Below, piece after piece: positions 53,171 through 62,297 of a DNA stretch of 64,000 bases. The stretch's first letter is position 1, and every line of letters begins with the position of its first letter. Position numbers and translations under genes: made by a program. This DNA is from Acidovorax radicis (GTDB taxonomy: Bacteria > Pseudomonadota > Gammaproteobacteria > Burkholderiales > Burkholderiaceae_C). The notes beneath the pieces were generated by a model, which worked only from the letters and a program-made list of their open reading frames with translations, did no database searches and was not told the DNA's origin. Location of the stretch: the NCBI RefSeq assembly GCF_020510705.1, contig NZ_CP075184.1, forward strand, positions 1,550,001 to 1,614,000, given 5' to 3'.

Positions 53171-54234
53171 GATCTCTGCAGCAGGGGCCAGGCCAGAGGC
53201 GTGCCGCGCGATATGTCTGCAACGACGCGGCAACCCAGCACATCGTTTAGATGCTTGGGTGGCAGGCCCATGCCTGGTCGGATGGCCTTGACGTTGTCGT
53301 GCGAGAGCAGGTCGCCGGCCTTCAAGTCACGCACCACGTAGAGCGAACGGCGAAATTGCAGCGAAGGCTTCTCAGCCTCGGTGGCGCCGTAACGCACCTG
53401 CCCCATGGCTTGCCAGGCGCGCTCGCTCTCGACCACGAGCTGCGCGAATTCCTGCGGCTCCAGGGAGAAACTGCTGTCCACGCCGCCGTCGGCGCGTCGC
53501 AGGGTGAAGTGCTTTTCGATCACCGTTGCGCCCAGGGCCACGCTGGCCACGGCGACGCCCACGCCCATGGTGTGGTCGGACAGACCTACCTGGCAGTCGA
53601 ACAGCTCGCGTATGTGCGGGATAGTGGCTAGGTTGGTGTTCTGCGCAGCGGCCGGGTAGGTGCTGGTGCATTTGAGCAGGATCAGGTCGCGACAGCCGAC
53701 GTCACGCGCCGCGCGCACGCTTTCGTCGAGTTCGCCCAGAGAGGCCATGCCGGTGGAGAGGATTATTGGCTTGCCGGTCGCCGCGATGCGGCGGATCAGC
53801 GGCAGGTCGGTGTTTTCGAATGAGGCGATCTTGTAGCAGGGCACGTCAAGCGATTCAAGGAAGTCGACTGCTGTTTCGTCGAAGGGCGTGCTGAACACCA
53901 CCAGCCCAAGACTGCGTGCGTGGGCAAAGAGCGGCGCGTGCCAGTCCCATGGTGTGTGTGCCTGCTCGTAGAGTTTGTAAAGCGAAGCGCCTCGCCACAA
54001 GCTCTTTGGATCATCGATGCGAAAACCCTCGACATCAACATCCAGTGTCATGGTGTCGGCCGTGTAGGTCTGCAGCTTGATTGCGTGCGCACCGGCTTGC
54101 GCCGCGCTGGTGATGATGTCTTTGGCCCGCTCCAGGGATTGGTTGTGGTTGCCCGACATTTCTGCGATGAGGAAGGGCTTGTGGCCCAGTCCGATCACAT
54201 GGCCTGCGATGTGGATTTCCTGGCTCGAACTCAT
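53167..54234 (-). CDS. pseI: Pseudaminic acid synthase PseI
   Basis: 355 aa NeuB-family enzyme that condenses 2,4-diacetamido-2,4,6-trideoxy-L-altrose with phosphoenolpyruvate. PseI-type motif IAEMSGNHNQSLERAKDII, AIKLQTYTADTMTLD, CYKIASFENTDLPLI, STGMASLGELDE and VGLSDHTMGVGVAVASVALG are diagnostic, followed by EKHFTLRRADGGVDSSFSLE and the C-terminal antifreeze-like SAF domain (RRSLYVVRDLKAGDLLSHDN). Start at 54234 (MSSSQEIHIAG). It heads the six-gene overlapping run. Confidence 0.93.
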   Translation of the reverse strand: MSSSQEIHIAGHVIGLGHKPFLIAEMSGNHNQSLERAKDIITSAAQAGAHAIKLQTYTADTMTLDVDVEGFRIDDPKSLWRGASLYKLYEQAHTPWDWHAPLFAHARSLGLVVFSTPFDETAVDFLESLDVPCYKIASFENTDLPLIRRIAATGKPIILSTGMASLGELDESVRAARDVGCRDLILLKCTSTYPAAAQNTNLATIPHIRELFDCQVGLSDHTMGVGVAVASVALGATVIEKHFTLRRADGGVDSSFSLEPQEFAQLVVESERAWQAMGQVRYGATEAEKPSLQFRRSLYVVRDLKAGDLLSHDNVKAIRPGMGLPPKHLNDVLGCRVVADISRGTPLAWPLLQRS

Positions 54235-54438
54235 AGGTGTGTCTGGCTGAAGACCGCGAAATGGCGCCTGAAATTGCAATCGAAGCTGGAATTGACCGGC
54301 GGCTGACTACAGCAGCATGTGTGATGAATATACCGTGGGCCATTATGCCTGCGCGGTCTGTGGAATGCCTTGCGTCACGCTTGATCGGCCGTCTGAAAAA
54401 TCTATTGATTCGGCCTGAAGATGTTTGAACCGTTCGTC

Positions 54439-54470
54439 CTGAGCTCGTCGAAGGGCTTCGACACGCTCAG
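54439..54470. repeat. REP-like palindrome between pseGH and pseI
   Basis: CTGAGCTCGTCGAAG and CTTCGACACGCTCAG form a 15-bp stem with a two-base loop. This word family (CTGAGCTTGTCGAAG..CTTCGACAAGCTCAG) is widespread as intergenic REP sequence in proteobacteria. It sits in the only large gap of the minus-strand arm (54235-54501), whose remaining sequence holds no gene. Confidence 0.7.
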
Positions 54471-54501
54471 CCTGATAGGTATTTAAATTTCAAGGGTCGG
54501 A

Positions 54502-56058
54502 TCAATATTTACCCGCAGGGTGCCAGGCTTTGCGGTAGGTCCGGGTGCTGGCATGGGCGTCTTCTCCTGTGAGGACTTCGAATTCCAGACCTTCAAATAC
54601 CCGGCACGACGCCGTGTTGTCTGACTTCACTTCGCCAATCAATTCGACAGCACCTGTGAACTCGCGAGTCAGGGTATCGGCCGCAACGCTTAGCAGGGCA
54701 CGGCCGAGGCCCGCACCGCGCATGCCTGCATCCATGGCGTAATTGATGCGCCAGCTTTTCGGATCTACTCGGTCGAAGCGCACCTGGCCCAGCGGCAGCC
54801 CGCCAGGGGTATGCACGATGAAGATGCGCGATCCACCGGAGTCGGTCAGTTTGTTAGTGAACCATCGGTGATGGTCGGCCTCGGCGATCGGATCGCTGGA
54901 GAAAGACTGGGCGCGCACGGTGGGGTCGTTGGACCAGGACAATAGCAACGCCTCATCATCTGGCTTAGCCAGACGGGTGGTCAGTGTCAGTTGGCTTGCC
55001 AGGAGCCAGGCGGCTACCCGGTGGATCCCCCAGCCGTCAACCAGGCCCAGTCCTGCTTTGCACAGGGCCTGCCGTTGTTTTGGTGAATGGAGCAAGGTGC
55101 GCACTTCGTCGCTTAAGGCTTGCTCCAGCGTGCCGCCCTGCGCCCGCGCCCAACGCAATACGCCCAATTCGGCTAGTGCGGGGACGACGGCGCGCTGATT
55201 ATTGGCCACGACCATGGCAATGTTGGCACAGCCCATGCAACAGCGTTCCCAGGTAGCGCCGCCACCGGCACCGATGTGCAGGTCATGGCGTGCAAAGAAT
55301 GCACTCAGGTCGGGTTGGTTGATCGTAAGGCGCAATGCGCGGTCAAGTGCGAGTTCGGCCTTCAGTTGTGAAAGTCGCGGGTTGGCAGATGTGGTGGCAA
55401 TTTCCACGGGACCATCGAACCCGGCGCGGCGACAGCTGCGGGCCGCCAAGGCCGAAAGCCCTGCTGGATCGGTGCCGCCCAAGAAGATGCCAATGCTGTC
55501 CACCTTTGGTTTGAACCGATATTTCGGACCATGGCGGTAATGGTCGTCAAGCAGGGCATAGCGTGGCCCTCCCAGTAAGGTTGCTGGTGCCTCAAGTCGG
55601 GCTTGGTATTTGGCCTGGTGATCGGCGTGCCAATTGGGGTCGATAAGCAGCACGTCGCATGCCAGCGGGCGATCAGCCAGGTCGTCAATCACGGCAATGC
55701 GGCACTTCAAGGCTTGTGCAACTTCACGGTGCCATTGAGATGAGAGGCCGTAATGATCTACGAGCACCCAAGCGGGTGCCAACGGCCCACACACTGCAAT
55801 GGTTTGGGATGCGTCGAGTTTTTGTTGGGCGCTGGGCACTTCGCCTTCGATGGGTTCATTGATCACCGCTTCTGGTAGCCATGTGACCGGGAAGGGCGTG
55901 TCACGCAAGATGGTGGCGGCCGTGCCATCCAGTTGACGGGAAATGAAGTAAGGGCGGGCGCCGCAGGCCACCAAGGCATGGGCCAGGGAGATGCAACGAC
56001 GCAGATGGCCGGTGCCGGTCCGGACGGATGCATCAGCCCGCAGCGCGATATTTTTCAC
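54502..56058 (-). CDS. PseG-PseH fusion: UDP-sugar hydrolase and N-acetyltransferase
   Basis: 518 aa. Residues 1 to about 355 form PseG, which removes UDP from UDP-2,4-diacetamido-trideoxy-altrose: IALRADASVRTGTGHLRRCISL at the start (GxGHxxR), IDDLADRPLACDVLLID, GGPRYALLDDHY, IFLGGTDPAG and HIGAGGGATWERCCMG. From about 357 a GNAT domain follows (LAKPDDEALLLSWSNDPTVR, MRGAGLGRALLSVAADTL, VKSDNTASCRVFEGLEF), matching PseH, which acetylates the 4-amino group. The two are separate genes in Campylobacter and Helicobacter. Overlaps pseF by ATGA. Confidence 0.92.
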   Translation of the reverse strand: MKNIALRADASVRTGTGHLRRCISLAHALVACGARPYFISRQLDGTAATILRDTPFPVTWLPEAVINEPIEGEVPSAQQKLDASQTIAVCGPLAPAWVLVDHYGLSSQWHREVAQALKCRIAVIDDLADRPLACDVLLIDPNWHADHQAKYQARLEAPATLLGGPRYALLDDHYRHGPKYRFKPKVDSIGIFLGGTDPAGLSALAARSCRRAGFDGPVEIATTSANPRLSQLKAELALDRALRLTINQPDLSAFFARHDLHIGAGGGATWERCCMGCANIAMVVANNQRAVVPALAELGVLRWARAQGGTLEQALSDEVRTLLHSPKQRQALCKAGLGLVDGWGIHRVAAWLLASQLTLTTRLAKPDDEALLLSWSNDPTVRAQSFSSDPIAEADHHRWFTNKLTDSGGSRIFIVHTPGGLPLGQVRFDRVDPKSWRINYAMDAGMRGAGLGRALLSVAADTLTREFTGAVELIGEVKSDNTASCRVFEGLEFEVLTGEDAHASTRTYRKAWHPAGKY

Positions 56059-56759
56059 GGTGATGCATTAGCAGCCATGGATTGCCGAGCATAGAACAAT
56101 GTTTCGGCACGCAACCAGTCGTCTGGCGTGTCGATGTCCACGGCGCGCCAGTCGGGCACGATCAGGGTGCGACCATTGCGATGAATGTCCAAACCTTCCT
56201 GCCAGGCACCGACACGGCCCCAGTAGAACTGGCCGGCGTCGTAAAACGCTGGTTCCAGGTCCTGCGAGCGGGTCTGGGTGTACCTCGAATCGAACGGTTC
56301 TGTAGTGCCATCGGCGCGCCGACGCAGGGCCCGTTGTATCGGTGCGGGAAAGGTCAGCACAGGAAACGCATAGGCGCTGCACCCGCTGTCCAGCAAAGCC
56401 AGACCGTCGCGCAGGTCGTCGGGATCCAGCAAGGGACAGCCCGGGTAGATGCAGCAGACCAGTTCCGGAGCAAAGCCAGCGGCCTGCATCTGACCGATAG
56501 CGTGGGCCACCACCGGTACAGTCGGTGTGTGGTCATCGGCCAGTTCTGCAGGGCGCATGAAAGGCACCTGTGCACCCAGCTGAACAGATGTCTGCGCGAT
56601 TTCCTCATCATCGGTGGAGATGACGACTGCATCGAAGATGCCACAGCGTAGCGCCGTCTCGATCGCATACGCAATCATGGGCTTGCCTGCGAACAGCTTG
56701 ATGTTCTTGCGCGGGATGCGTTTGCTGCCACCGCGTGCGGGAATGACGGCAAGTTTCAT
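56055..56759 (-). CDS. pseF: Pseudaminic acid cytidylyltransferase PseF
   Basis: 234 aa. The N-terminus MKLAVIPARGGSKRIPRKN is the CMP-sugar synthetase signature; ISTDDEEIAQTSVQLGAQVPF, CIYPGCPLLDPDDL and FYDAGQFYWG follow, typical of PseF. It activates pseudaminic acid with CTP. The true start is 56759, overlapping the pseC stop (ATGA); the long upstream frame lies in pseC. Confidence 0.94.
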   Translation of the reverse strand: MKLAVIPARGGSKRIPRKNIKLFAGKPMIAYAIETALRCGIFDAVVISTDDEEIAQTSVQLGAQVPFMRPAELADDHTPTVPVVAHAIGQMQAAGFAPELVCCIYPGCPLLDPDDLRDGLALLDSGCSAYAFPVLTFPAPIQRALRRRADGTTEPFDSRYTQTRSQDLEPAFYDAGQFYWGRVGAWQEGLDIHRNGRTLIVPDWRAVDIDTPDDWLRAETLFYARQSMAANASP

Positions 56760-57934
56760 GCGGTCACCAAGGCTTGGCGCAGGACGCCCACAACGCGGTC
56801 TTGTTGTGGCTTGGTCATGGCGGGGAAGAGTGGCAGGCTGATGGCCTGGCGGTAGTACTGCTCGGCTGCAGGGAAGTCGCCTGGGTTGAACCCAAGGCGC
56901 TGATAGTAGGGTTGCAAATGCACCGGGATGTAATGTACGTTCACGCCAATTTTCGCTTCGCGCATTTGCCGGAATACATCGGTTCGTTGCACCTGGGTCC
57001 GGTCGGCATCGATCTCGATGGCATAAAGATGCCAAGATGAAACGCGGTCGTGCTGGCGAGGCGGCAGTCGCAGCGGTAAATTTTCCAGCAACTGGTCATA
57101 GCGATCAGCCATCACAACACGCTGTTGTTGCAGGTCCTCTATCCGCTGCAGTTGCGACAGACCCAATGCAGCCTGCAACTCGGTGAGGCGGTAGTTGAAG
57201 CCCAGCACCTGTTGCTCGTAATACCACACGCCTTCTGGCGCGTGCTCCATTTCTGTGGTTTCACGGGTCATGCCATGGGCCCGAAGCAACTGCAGTTTGC
57301 GCGCCACGGCCCCATCGTTCGTGGTGACCATGCCACCTTCTGCGGTGGTGATGATTTTGACCGCATGGAAGCTAAACACGCTGGCGTCAGCGTACTTGCT
57401 GCCGACCGGCGCGCCAAGATAGCTGGCGCCTGCGGCGTGGGAGGCATCTTGCAGGATGCGAAAACCATACTGATCTGCCAACGCGCGGATCTCTTTCAGG
57501 TCGGCCGGCAGTCCGGCAAAGTCGACAGGGATGACGACGCAGGGCAGCGTGCCCGATTCGGCTGCCAGTTCGAGCTTTGCCGCCAGGGCAGCCACGCTCA
57601 TGTTCCGGGTGTCTGGGTCGATGTCAACAAAGTCGATGGATGCGCCGCAGTAAAGCGCGCAATTGGCCGAGGCCAGAAAGGTGTTGGGGCTCGTCCACAC
57701 GCGCGAATCGGGGCCGACACCCAGAGCCAGGCAGGCTATATGCAGGCCGGCGGTAGCGTTGGATACGGCCACTGCGTTTTCCACCTGGTGGCGCTTGGCG
57801 AACGCGGCTTCGAATGCAGGGCCGATCAGGCCCTGAGTCAGGTACTCGGATCGAAGGGCCATGACGATCGCTTCGATGTCTTCATCCGTTATTTGCTGGC
57901 AGCTGTATGGGATGAAATCCATAAACGAATCCAT
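56756..57934 (-). CDS. pseC: UDP-4-amino-4,6-dideoxy-AltNAc transaminase PseC
   Basis: 392 aa PLP enzyme of the DegT family that aminates the product of PseB. PseC-type features: IPYSCQQITDEDIEAIVMAL, QGLIGPAFEAAFAKRH, SNATAGLHIACLALG, WTSPNTFLASANCALYCGA, DASHAAGASYLG, the PLP lysine in FSFHAVKIITTAEGGM, and LGFNYRLTELQAALGLSQL. Start at 57934 (MDSFMDFIPYSC); it lies 7 bp after pseB. Confidence 0.94.
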   Translation of the reverse strand: MDSFMDFIPYSCQQITDEDIEAIVMALRSEYLTQGLIGPAFEAAFAKRHQVENAVAVSNATAGLHIACLALGVGPDSRVWTSPNTFLASANCALYCGASIDFVDIDPDTRNMSVAALAAKLELAAESGTLPCVVIPVDFAGLPADLKEIRALADQYGFRILQDASHAAGASYLGAPVGSKYADASVFSFHAVKIITTAEGGMVTTNDGAVARKLQLLRAHGMTRETTEMEHAPEGVWYYEQQVLGFNYRLTELQAALGLSQLQRIEDLQQQRVVMADRYDQLLENLPLRLPPRQHDRVSSWHLYAIEIDADRTQVQRTDVFRQMREAKIGVNVHYIPVHLQPYYQRLGFNPGDFPAAEQYYRQAISLPLFPAMTKPQQDRVVGVLRQALVTA

Positions 57935-57941
57935 AAGCGGT

Positions 57942-58952
57942 TTACCCCTTGGCGGGATTGTCCAGATGCTTACCAATCAGTTCGCGCAACTGCGCAACGC
58001 TGAGGAAATCAGGGTTGGTGCCACTGTCATACGCGAAGCCTGGTTCCACTGGGGTCGCTTTGCGACCAAGACAGTATTCGTCCTGGGTAAAGGCGCCCCC
58101 AACCGGCAGCACTGCATAGTAGCTACCCAAATCAACAGTGTTGAAGCTGTCACTTGTTGTGATCATTTCTTCATGAATCTTCTCGCCCGGTCGTATACCA
58201 ACGACTTCTTGGCGGCAGTTTGGCGCGATGGCTTCGGCAACGTCAGTGATGCGATAGGAAGGAATTTTTGGCACCAAAATCTCGCCCCCCCAAGCGCTCT
58301 CTATGGCCCATAACACCATCTCTACCCCTTCTTCGAGGGAGATGTTGAACCGCGTCATCCGCGGGTCGGTGATCGGCAAAACGCCTGTCTTGCGTTGCTC
58401 GAGGAAAAAGGGGATCACCGAGCCTCTGCTGCCCATCACGTTGCCATATCGGACCACGCTGAAGCGGATATCACGATCACCTCGGATGTTGTTGGCGGCG
58501 ACGAACAGCTTGTCCGAGCACAGCTTGGTGGCGCCATACAGGTTGATCGGCGCTGCGGCCTTGTCGGTGGACAGGGTAACAACGCGTTGAACGCCATTGT
58601 CCAGGCAAGCCTCAATCAGGTTCTGGGCGCCAAGTACGTTGGTCTTGATGCACTCGAATGGGTTGTACTCGGCTGCAGGAACCTGCTTGAGTGCCGCAGC
58701 ATGCACAACGATGTCAATGCCTTCCAGTGCGCGCCGCAACCGGGCCTCGTCACGAATATCTCCAATGAAGTACCGCAGCCCCGGGTGCCGGTTTGGGGGG
58801 AACACCTGCGCCATCTCGAACTGCTTCAGCTCATCGCGGGAGTACACCACGAGACGCCTGATGTCCGGGTAACGCGTTAATACGGTATTGACGAAGGCTC
58901 TGCCAAAAGAGCCTGTTCCGCCAGTGATAAGAATGGACTTGTTGTTGAGCAT
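57942..58952 (-). CDS. pseB: UDP-GlcNAc 4,6-dehydratase (inverting) PseB
   Basis: 336 aa short-chain dehydrogenase fold. NAD motif ILITGGTGSFGRAFV; VYSRDELKQFEMAQVF; HAAALKQVPAAEYNPFECIKTN (catalytic region); STDKAAAPINLYGATKL; VVRYGNVMGSRGSVIPFF; RMTRFNISLEEGVEMV. This is the first step of pseudaminic acid synthesis. Start at 58952 (MLNNKSILITGG). Its ATG overlaps a possible opposite-strand ATG of the capD-like gene. Confidence 0.95.
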   Translation of the reverse strand: MLNNKSILITGGTGSFGRAFVNTVLTRYPDIRRLVVYSRDELKQFEMAQVFPPNRHPGLRYFIGDIRDEARLRRALEGIDIVVHAAALKQVPAAEYNPFECIKTNVLGAQNLIEACLDNGVQRVVTLSTDKAAAPINLYGATKLCSDKLFVAANNIRGDRDIRFSVVRYGNVMGSRGSVIPFFLEQRKTGVLPITDPRMTRFNISLEEGVEMVLWAIESAWGGEILVPKIPSYRITDVAEAIAPNCRQEVVGIRPGEKIHEEMITTSDSFNTVDLGSYYAVLPVGGAFTQDEYCLGRKATPVEPGFAYDSGTNPDFLSVAQLRELIGKHLDNPAKG

Positions 58953-59067
58953 GAGGGTAAGAGCAAGAAGCGCGTTGTTATTATCAGCCAAAGCCGTTGA
59001 TACTTGGCGGCTGCTTTTTTTGTCCCCGGCATCACCAGACGCCGCACCTCTTAATTCCGCCAACTTC

Positions 59068-60882
59068 GTGAACCGACCTTCGTTGCCATCCGCTTTGCCT
59101 GCACTTTTGGCTCTGGACCTGGCTCTTATCCTCATCGCTTGGGGTGGCGCTTTTTGGTTGCGCTTTAACCTTGACGTTCCTGATGAGCTTGTTGCAATGG
59201 CATGGGGCAGCGCCGCGTATGCCGTGTTTGGCTACGCTGCTGGGATGTTGGGGTTGGGTGTCTACCGCCAAGTCTGGCGCTATATCGGGTTGCCCGAGTT
59301 GCGGCGAATGGTTCTCGCGATTTTTGCCGGCGCTGTCCTGACCGCTGTGGTGGTGTTGATGCTGCGGATTGAGAACTTTCCTCGATCAGTTTTGTTGCTT
59401 CACCCCTTGATTGTTGTGACACTACTCGCCGCTGTGCGGGCAGTCTGGCGCACCATGTTCGAGCGGCAAAGCAGCGGCTCGGTGGGGCAACCGATCCTCA
59501 TCGTCGGCTCTTTGAGCGATGCGTCCACGGCACTGCGTGCTTTGAAAGGGGCAAGGCAATGGCATCCACTGGGTATTGTCTCGCCCGTTGCCTCTGAGAG
59601 AGGGCTGTCGCTGCAGAACATACCTGTGCTGGGTGGTCTGGATGAGTTGAATGACATTTCCAGGGTGGTCGGAGCTTCGACTGCGCTGATCGCGAGCCCG
59701 CCTGGGTCGGCAGAGCGGCGTGCAGTGCTTTTGCAAGAGCCCGATGCCAATTTGGTTTTGCTGACGCTTCCGCGTCCCGACACCTGGCTGCGTGAAGAAG
59801 TCGCAGGTCCTCGGCACATTGAATTGGATGATCTCCTGGGGCGAGATCCTGTGCAGTTGGATGTGCAGGGTTTGTCTGAATTATTGTCGGGCCAGACTGT
59901 ACTGGTCACCGGCGCGGGCGGCTCCATTGGCTCGGAGCTGTGTCGCCAGATCGCCCGCTTTGGCGTCGCGCGGTTGGTGTGTGTGGATGTCTCCGAATAC
60001 GCCATCTACCAACTTGAGCAAGAACTGCGCGAGGCGCACCCGCAGATGCAGGGGCTCTACTACACCGCCAATGTGCGCGAGGCCGAGCGCCTGTTGTCCA
60101 TTGCGCGTCTGCACCGACCGACCGTGGTGTTCCATGCCGCAGCCTATAAGCATGTGCCGTTGATGGAATCGCTCAACGAAATCGAGGCCCTGCGCACCAA
60201 TGTCTTGGGGACCTTGAACTCTGCTCGGGTGGCAGGTGCTGCGGGGGCTGCACGTTTTGTATTGATCTCTACGGACAAGGCAGTCAATCCAACCAATGTC
60301 ATGGGAGCCAGTAAAAGGCTTGCAGAAATAGTCATGCAGTCGGTGGCTGCCGAATATGCAGGAACGCGGTTTGTCGCAGTACGCTTCGGTAACGTGTTGG
60401 GTTCGAGTGGCTCGGTGGTGCCATTGTTTACGGCGCAAATTGGACGGGGTGGCCCGTTGACGGTGACTCACCCAGACATCGTGCGATATTTCATGACGAT
60501 TCCGGAAGCCGCCCAGTTAGTCTTACAGGCAGGTTTGGTAGGGCAATCGGGCCAGATTTTTGTTTTGGATATGGGCGAGCCGGTGAAAATTCTCGAACTC
60601 GCCAGAATTTTGATTCGGTTGTCGGGGAAGACGGAGCAGGAGGTACCTGTTGTGTTCACGGGCCTGCGGCCTGGCGAGAAGCTGTTTGAGGAGTTACTGG
60701 CCAATGGAGAAACAACCGAGCCTACCCCTCATCCCAAGCTGCATGTGGCCAAAACCAGTTTGTCTATTTGCGTAAATCTGGAGTTTCTAGTTCAGAGCAT
60801 TGGGGAACTTGGCGTTGAACCGTCTGCGCAATCATTGCGTGCGTGGTTGCAGAGCCAGGTGCCTGAATACACCTCACGGTAA
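59068..60882 (+). CDS. CapD-like membrane UDP-sugar 4,6-dehydratase/epimerase
   Basis: About 604 aa. Four N-terminal membrane helices (LLALDLALILIAWGGAFWL onward) and a CoA-binding-like domain (PILIVGSLSDASTALRAL) precede the SDR domain: VLVTGAGGSIGSELCRQIAR, HAAAYKHVPLMESLNEIEAL, STDKAVNPTNVMGASKRL, VRFGNVLGSSGSVVPLF and FTGLRPGEKLFEELL. Typical of WbpM/CapD/PglF enzymes making 6-deoxy-4-keto UDP-sugars. GTG at 59068 gives a standard start; an in-frame ATG at 58951 would add 39 residues and overlap pseB head to head. Confidence 0.9.
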   Translation: MNRPSLPSALPALLALDLALILIAWGGAFWLRFNLDVPDELVAMAWGSAAYAVFGYAAGMLGLGVYRQVWRYIGLPELRRMVLAIFAGAVLTAVVVLMLRIENFPRSVLLLHPLIVVTLLAAVRAVWRTMFERQSSGSVGQPILIVGSLSDASTALRALKGARQWHPLGIVSPVASERGLSLQNIPVLGGLDELNDISRVVGASTALIASPPGSAERRAVLLQEPDANLVLLTLPRPDTWLREEVAGPRHIELDDLLGRDPVQLDVQGLSELLSGQTVLVTGAGGSIGSELCRQIARFGVARLVCVDVSEYAIYQLEQELREAHPQMQGLYYTANVREAERLLSIARLHRPTVVFHAAAYKHVPLMESLNEIEALRTNVLGTLNSARVAGAAGAARFVLISTDKAVNPTNVMGASKRLAEIVMQSVAAEYAGTRFVAVRFGNVLGSSGSVVPLFTAQIGRGGPLTVTHPDIVRYFMTIPEAAQLVLQAGLVGQSGQIFVLDMGEPVKILELARILIRLSGKTEQEVPVVFTGLRPGEKLFEELLANGETTEPTPHPKLHVAKTSLSICVNLEFLVQSIGELGVEPSAQSLRAWLQSQVPEYTSR

Positions 60883-60900
60883 GGTGTCGTGGGCTTCTGT

Positions 60901-61536
60901 TTATTGCGCAATCCCTGTCCGCTCCAGCACATCCCCCACCAGCTCCAGCCGCACCAGCGGATTCTCCAGTTCCATCAATCGTTGCTTGAGTTCCAGCGGC
61001 ACGGGCAGCAGTTCGCACCAGCGGTTTGCGACCCAGCCACAATCGTTCAGTTGCCCTGCTGTGGGCGTGATGGCGTTGGGGGTGTCGGGGTCGCGTTGCC
61101 GCAAGGTGTGCAGCACCTGCGCGAGTGCGGTGGCAGCCTTTTGGAGGTCTTCGGGAACAGGGACCGTGAGGTCATGATCGATGTGGTCTACATCGGCGGT
61201 CCACAGGCCATGGGGCAGGTGGTGGCGCTCGCTGATGCGAAAACGCTGGCTGCCGCGGCATAGCAGGGTGATCAGCCCGGGCTGGGGGTTGTCCAGGTGC
61301 TCGATGACGGCCAGGGTGCCAATGTCATGGAAGCGTTCGTCGGGTGCTCCCGCCTGCCGCACCTCGTGGCCTTGCGTGAGCGAGACGACGCCAAAGGGAG
61401 CGCCGGTTTGGTGGCACTTGCGCACCATATCGAGATAGCGCACCTCAAACACGCGCAGGGCCAATACGCCGCCAGGAAAGAGCACGGAGCCCAGGGGGAA
61501 AAGAGGCAGGGATGACAGGGTGAGGGGTTGTGTCAT
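60901..61536 (-). CDS. LON peptidase substrate-binding domain protein
   Basis: 211 aa. The N-terminal LON (PUA-like) fold: LPLFPLGSVLFPGGVLALRVFEVRYLDMV, GAPFGVVSLTQGHE and HDIGTLAVIEH. No AAA+ or protease domain follows. These stand-alone LAN proteins are common in betaproteobacteria; their role is unclear. Convergent with the capD-like gene (18-bp gap). ATG at 61536 is preferred. Confidence 0.88.
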   Translation of the reverse strand: MTQPLTLSSLPLFPLGSVLFPGGVLALRVFEVRYLDMVRKCHQTGAPFGVVSLTQGHEVRQAGAPDERFHDIGTLAVIEHLDNPQPGLITLLCRGSQRFRISERHHLPHGLWTADVDHIDHDLTVPVPEDLQKAATALAQVLHTLRQRDPDTPNAITPTAGQLNDCGWVANRWCELLPVPLELKQRLMELENPLVRLELVGDVLERTGIAQ

Positions 61537-61614
61537 GGAGGGGTGAAGCCTTGGCCCGCTATCATCCCATGACACCGTCTGCTTTCGCTGCCTTCATTCG
61601 TTTTTGTCTCATCC

Positions 61615-62166
61615 ATGCTCTATCAGATCGCCTCATTCCTGCTCGACGTCATTGGTGGCTTGCTCACGGGGGCGTGTCTTTTGCGGCTGTATATGCAGTG
61701 GCAGCGGGTTCCGTTTTCCAACCCTGTAGGCGGTCTGGTTTTTGCGCTGACGGACTGGCTCATCATGCCGCTGCGCCGGGTGATTCCGCCCGTGGGTCGC
61801 TGGGACATCTCCAGTCTGGTGGCCGCCGTGTTGCTTCAGCTGGTGCAGTATGTTCTGTTGACGGTGTTGATTGGTCTGGGCTCTGCGTGGGTCTGGGTGC
61901 CCTGGCTGGCGTTTTTTGGGTTGATGCGTGTGGCCGTGTCGGGCTTGATTGGCTTGCTGATTGTCTATGCCGTTTTGTCGTGGGTTCAGCAGGGGCGGTC
62001 ACCCTTGTCGGACGTGATTGCACGCTTGTGCGAGCCGGTGTTGCGGCCATTTCGCCGGATCATCCCCTTGGTGGGCGGTATTGACCTTTCACCGTTGGCT
62101 GCATTGGTTGTGCTGCAGGTGCTGATGATCGTGTTGGGGCACCTGCAGGCCAGCGTGATGCAGTGA
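61615..62166 (+). CDS. YggT-family membrane protein
   Basis: 183 aa with two YggT repeats. Each has a hydrophobic helix pair and the motif ending PLRRVIPPVGRWDISSLVAAVLL (first) or PFRRIIPLVGGIDLSPLAALVVL (second). Inner membrane, function poorly known; linked elsewhere to osmotic and potassium tolerance. Divergent from the LON gene with 78 bp between. Confidence 0.9.
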   Translation: MLYQIASFLLDVIGGLLTGACLLRLYMQWQRVPFSNPVGGLVFALTDWLIMPLRRVIPPVGRWDISSLVAAVLLQLVQYVLLTVLIGLGSAWVWVPWLAFFGLMRVAVSGLIGLLIVYAVLSWVQQGRSPLSDVIARLCEPVLRPFRRIIPLVGGIDLSPLAALVVLQVLMIVLGHLQASVMQ

Positions 62167-62195
62167 TGCGTCAGTGATGTGCGTGCAATCCATAT

Positions 62196-62250
62196 AAAAA
62201 TAGCTGCTAGCGCTTTATGTATAAGCGTTGGCAGCTATCAAAATGGTAGT
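62196..62250. repeat. Dispersed intergenic repeat, copy 3
   Basis: AAATAGCTGCTAGCGCTTTA, then ATAAGCGTTGGCAGCTAT, forms an imperfect palindrome and is the clearest copy of the element also seen at 4873-4917 and 5319-5382. It lies between convergent yggT and accD, where it may act as a bidirectional 3' structure. Confidence 0.65.
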
Positions 62251-62297
62251 AATCGAATGCACCATGTTCCACGGATCGCGGCATATGCCGCGCCGAT

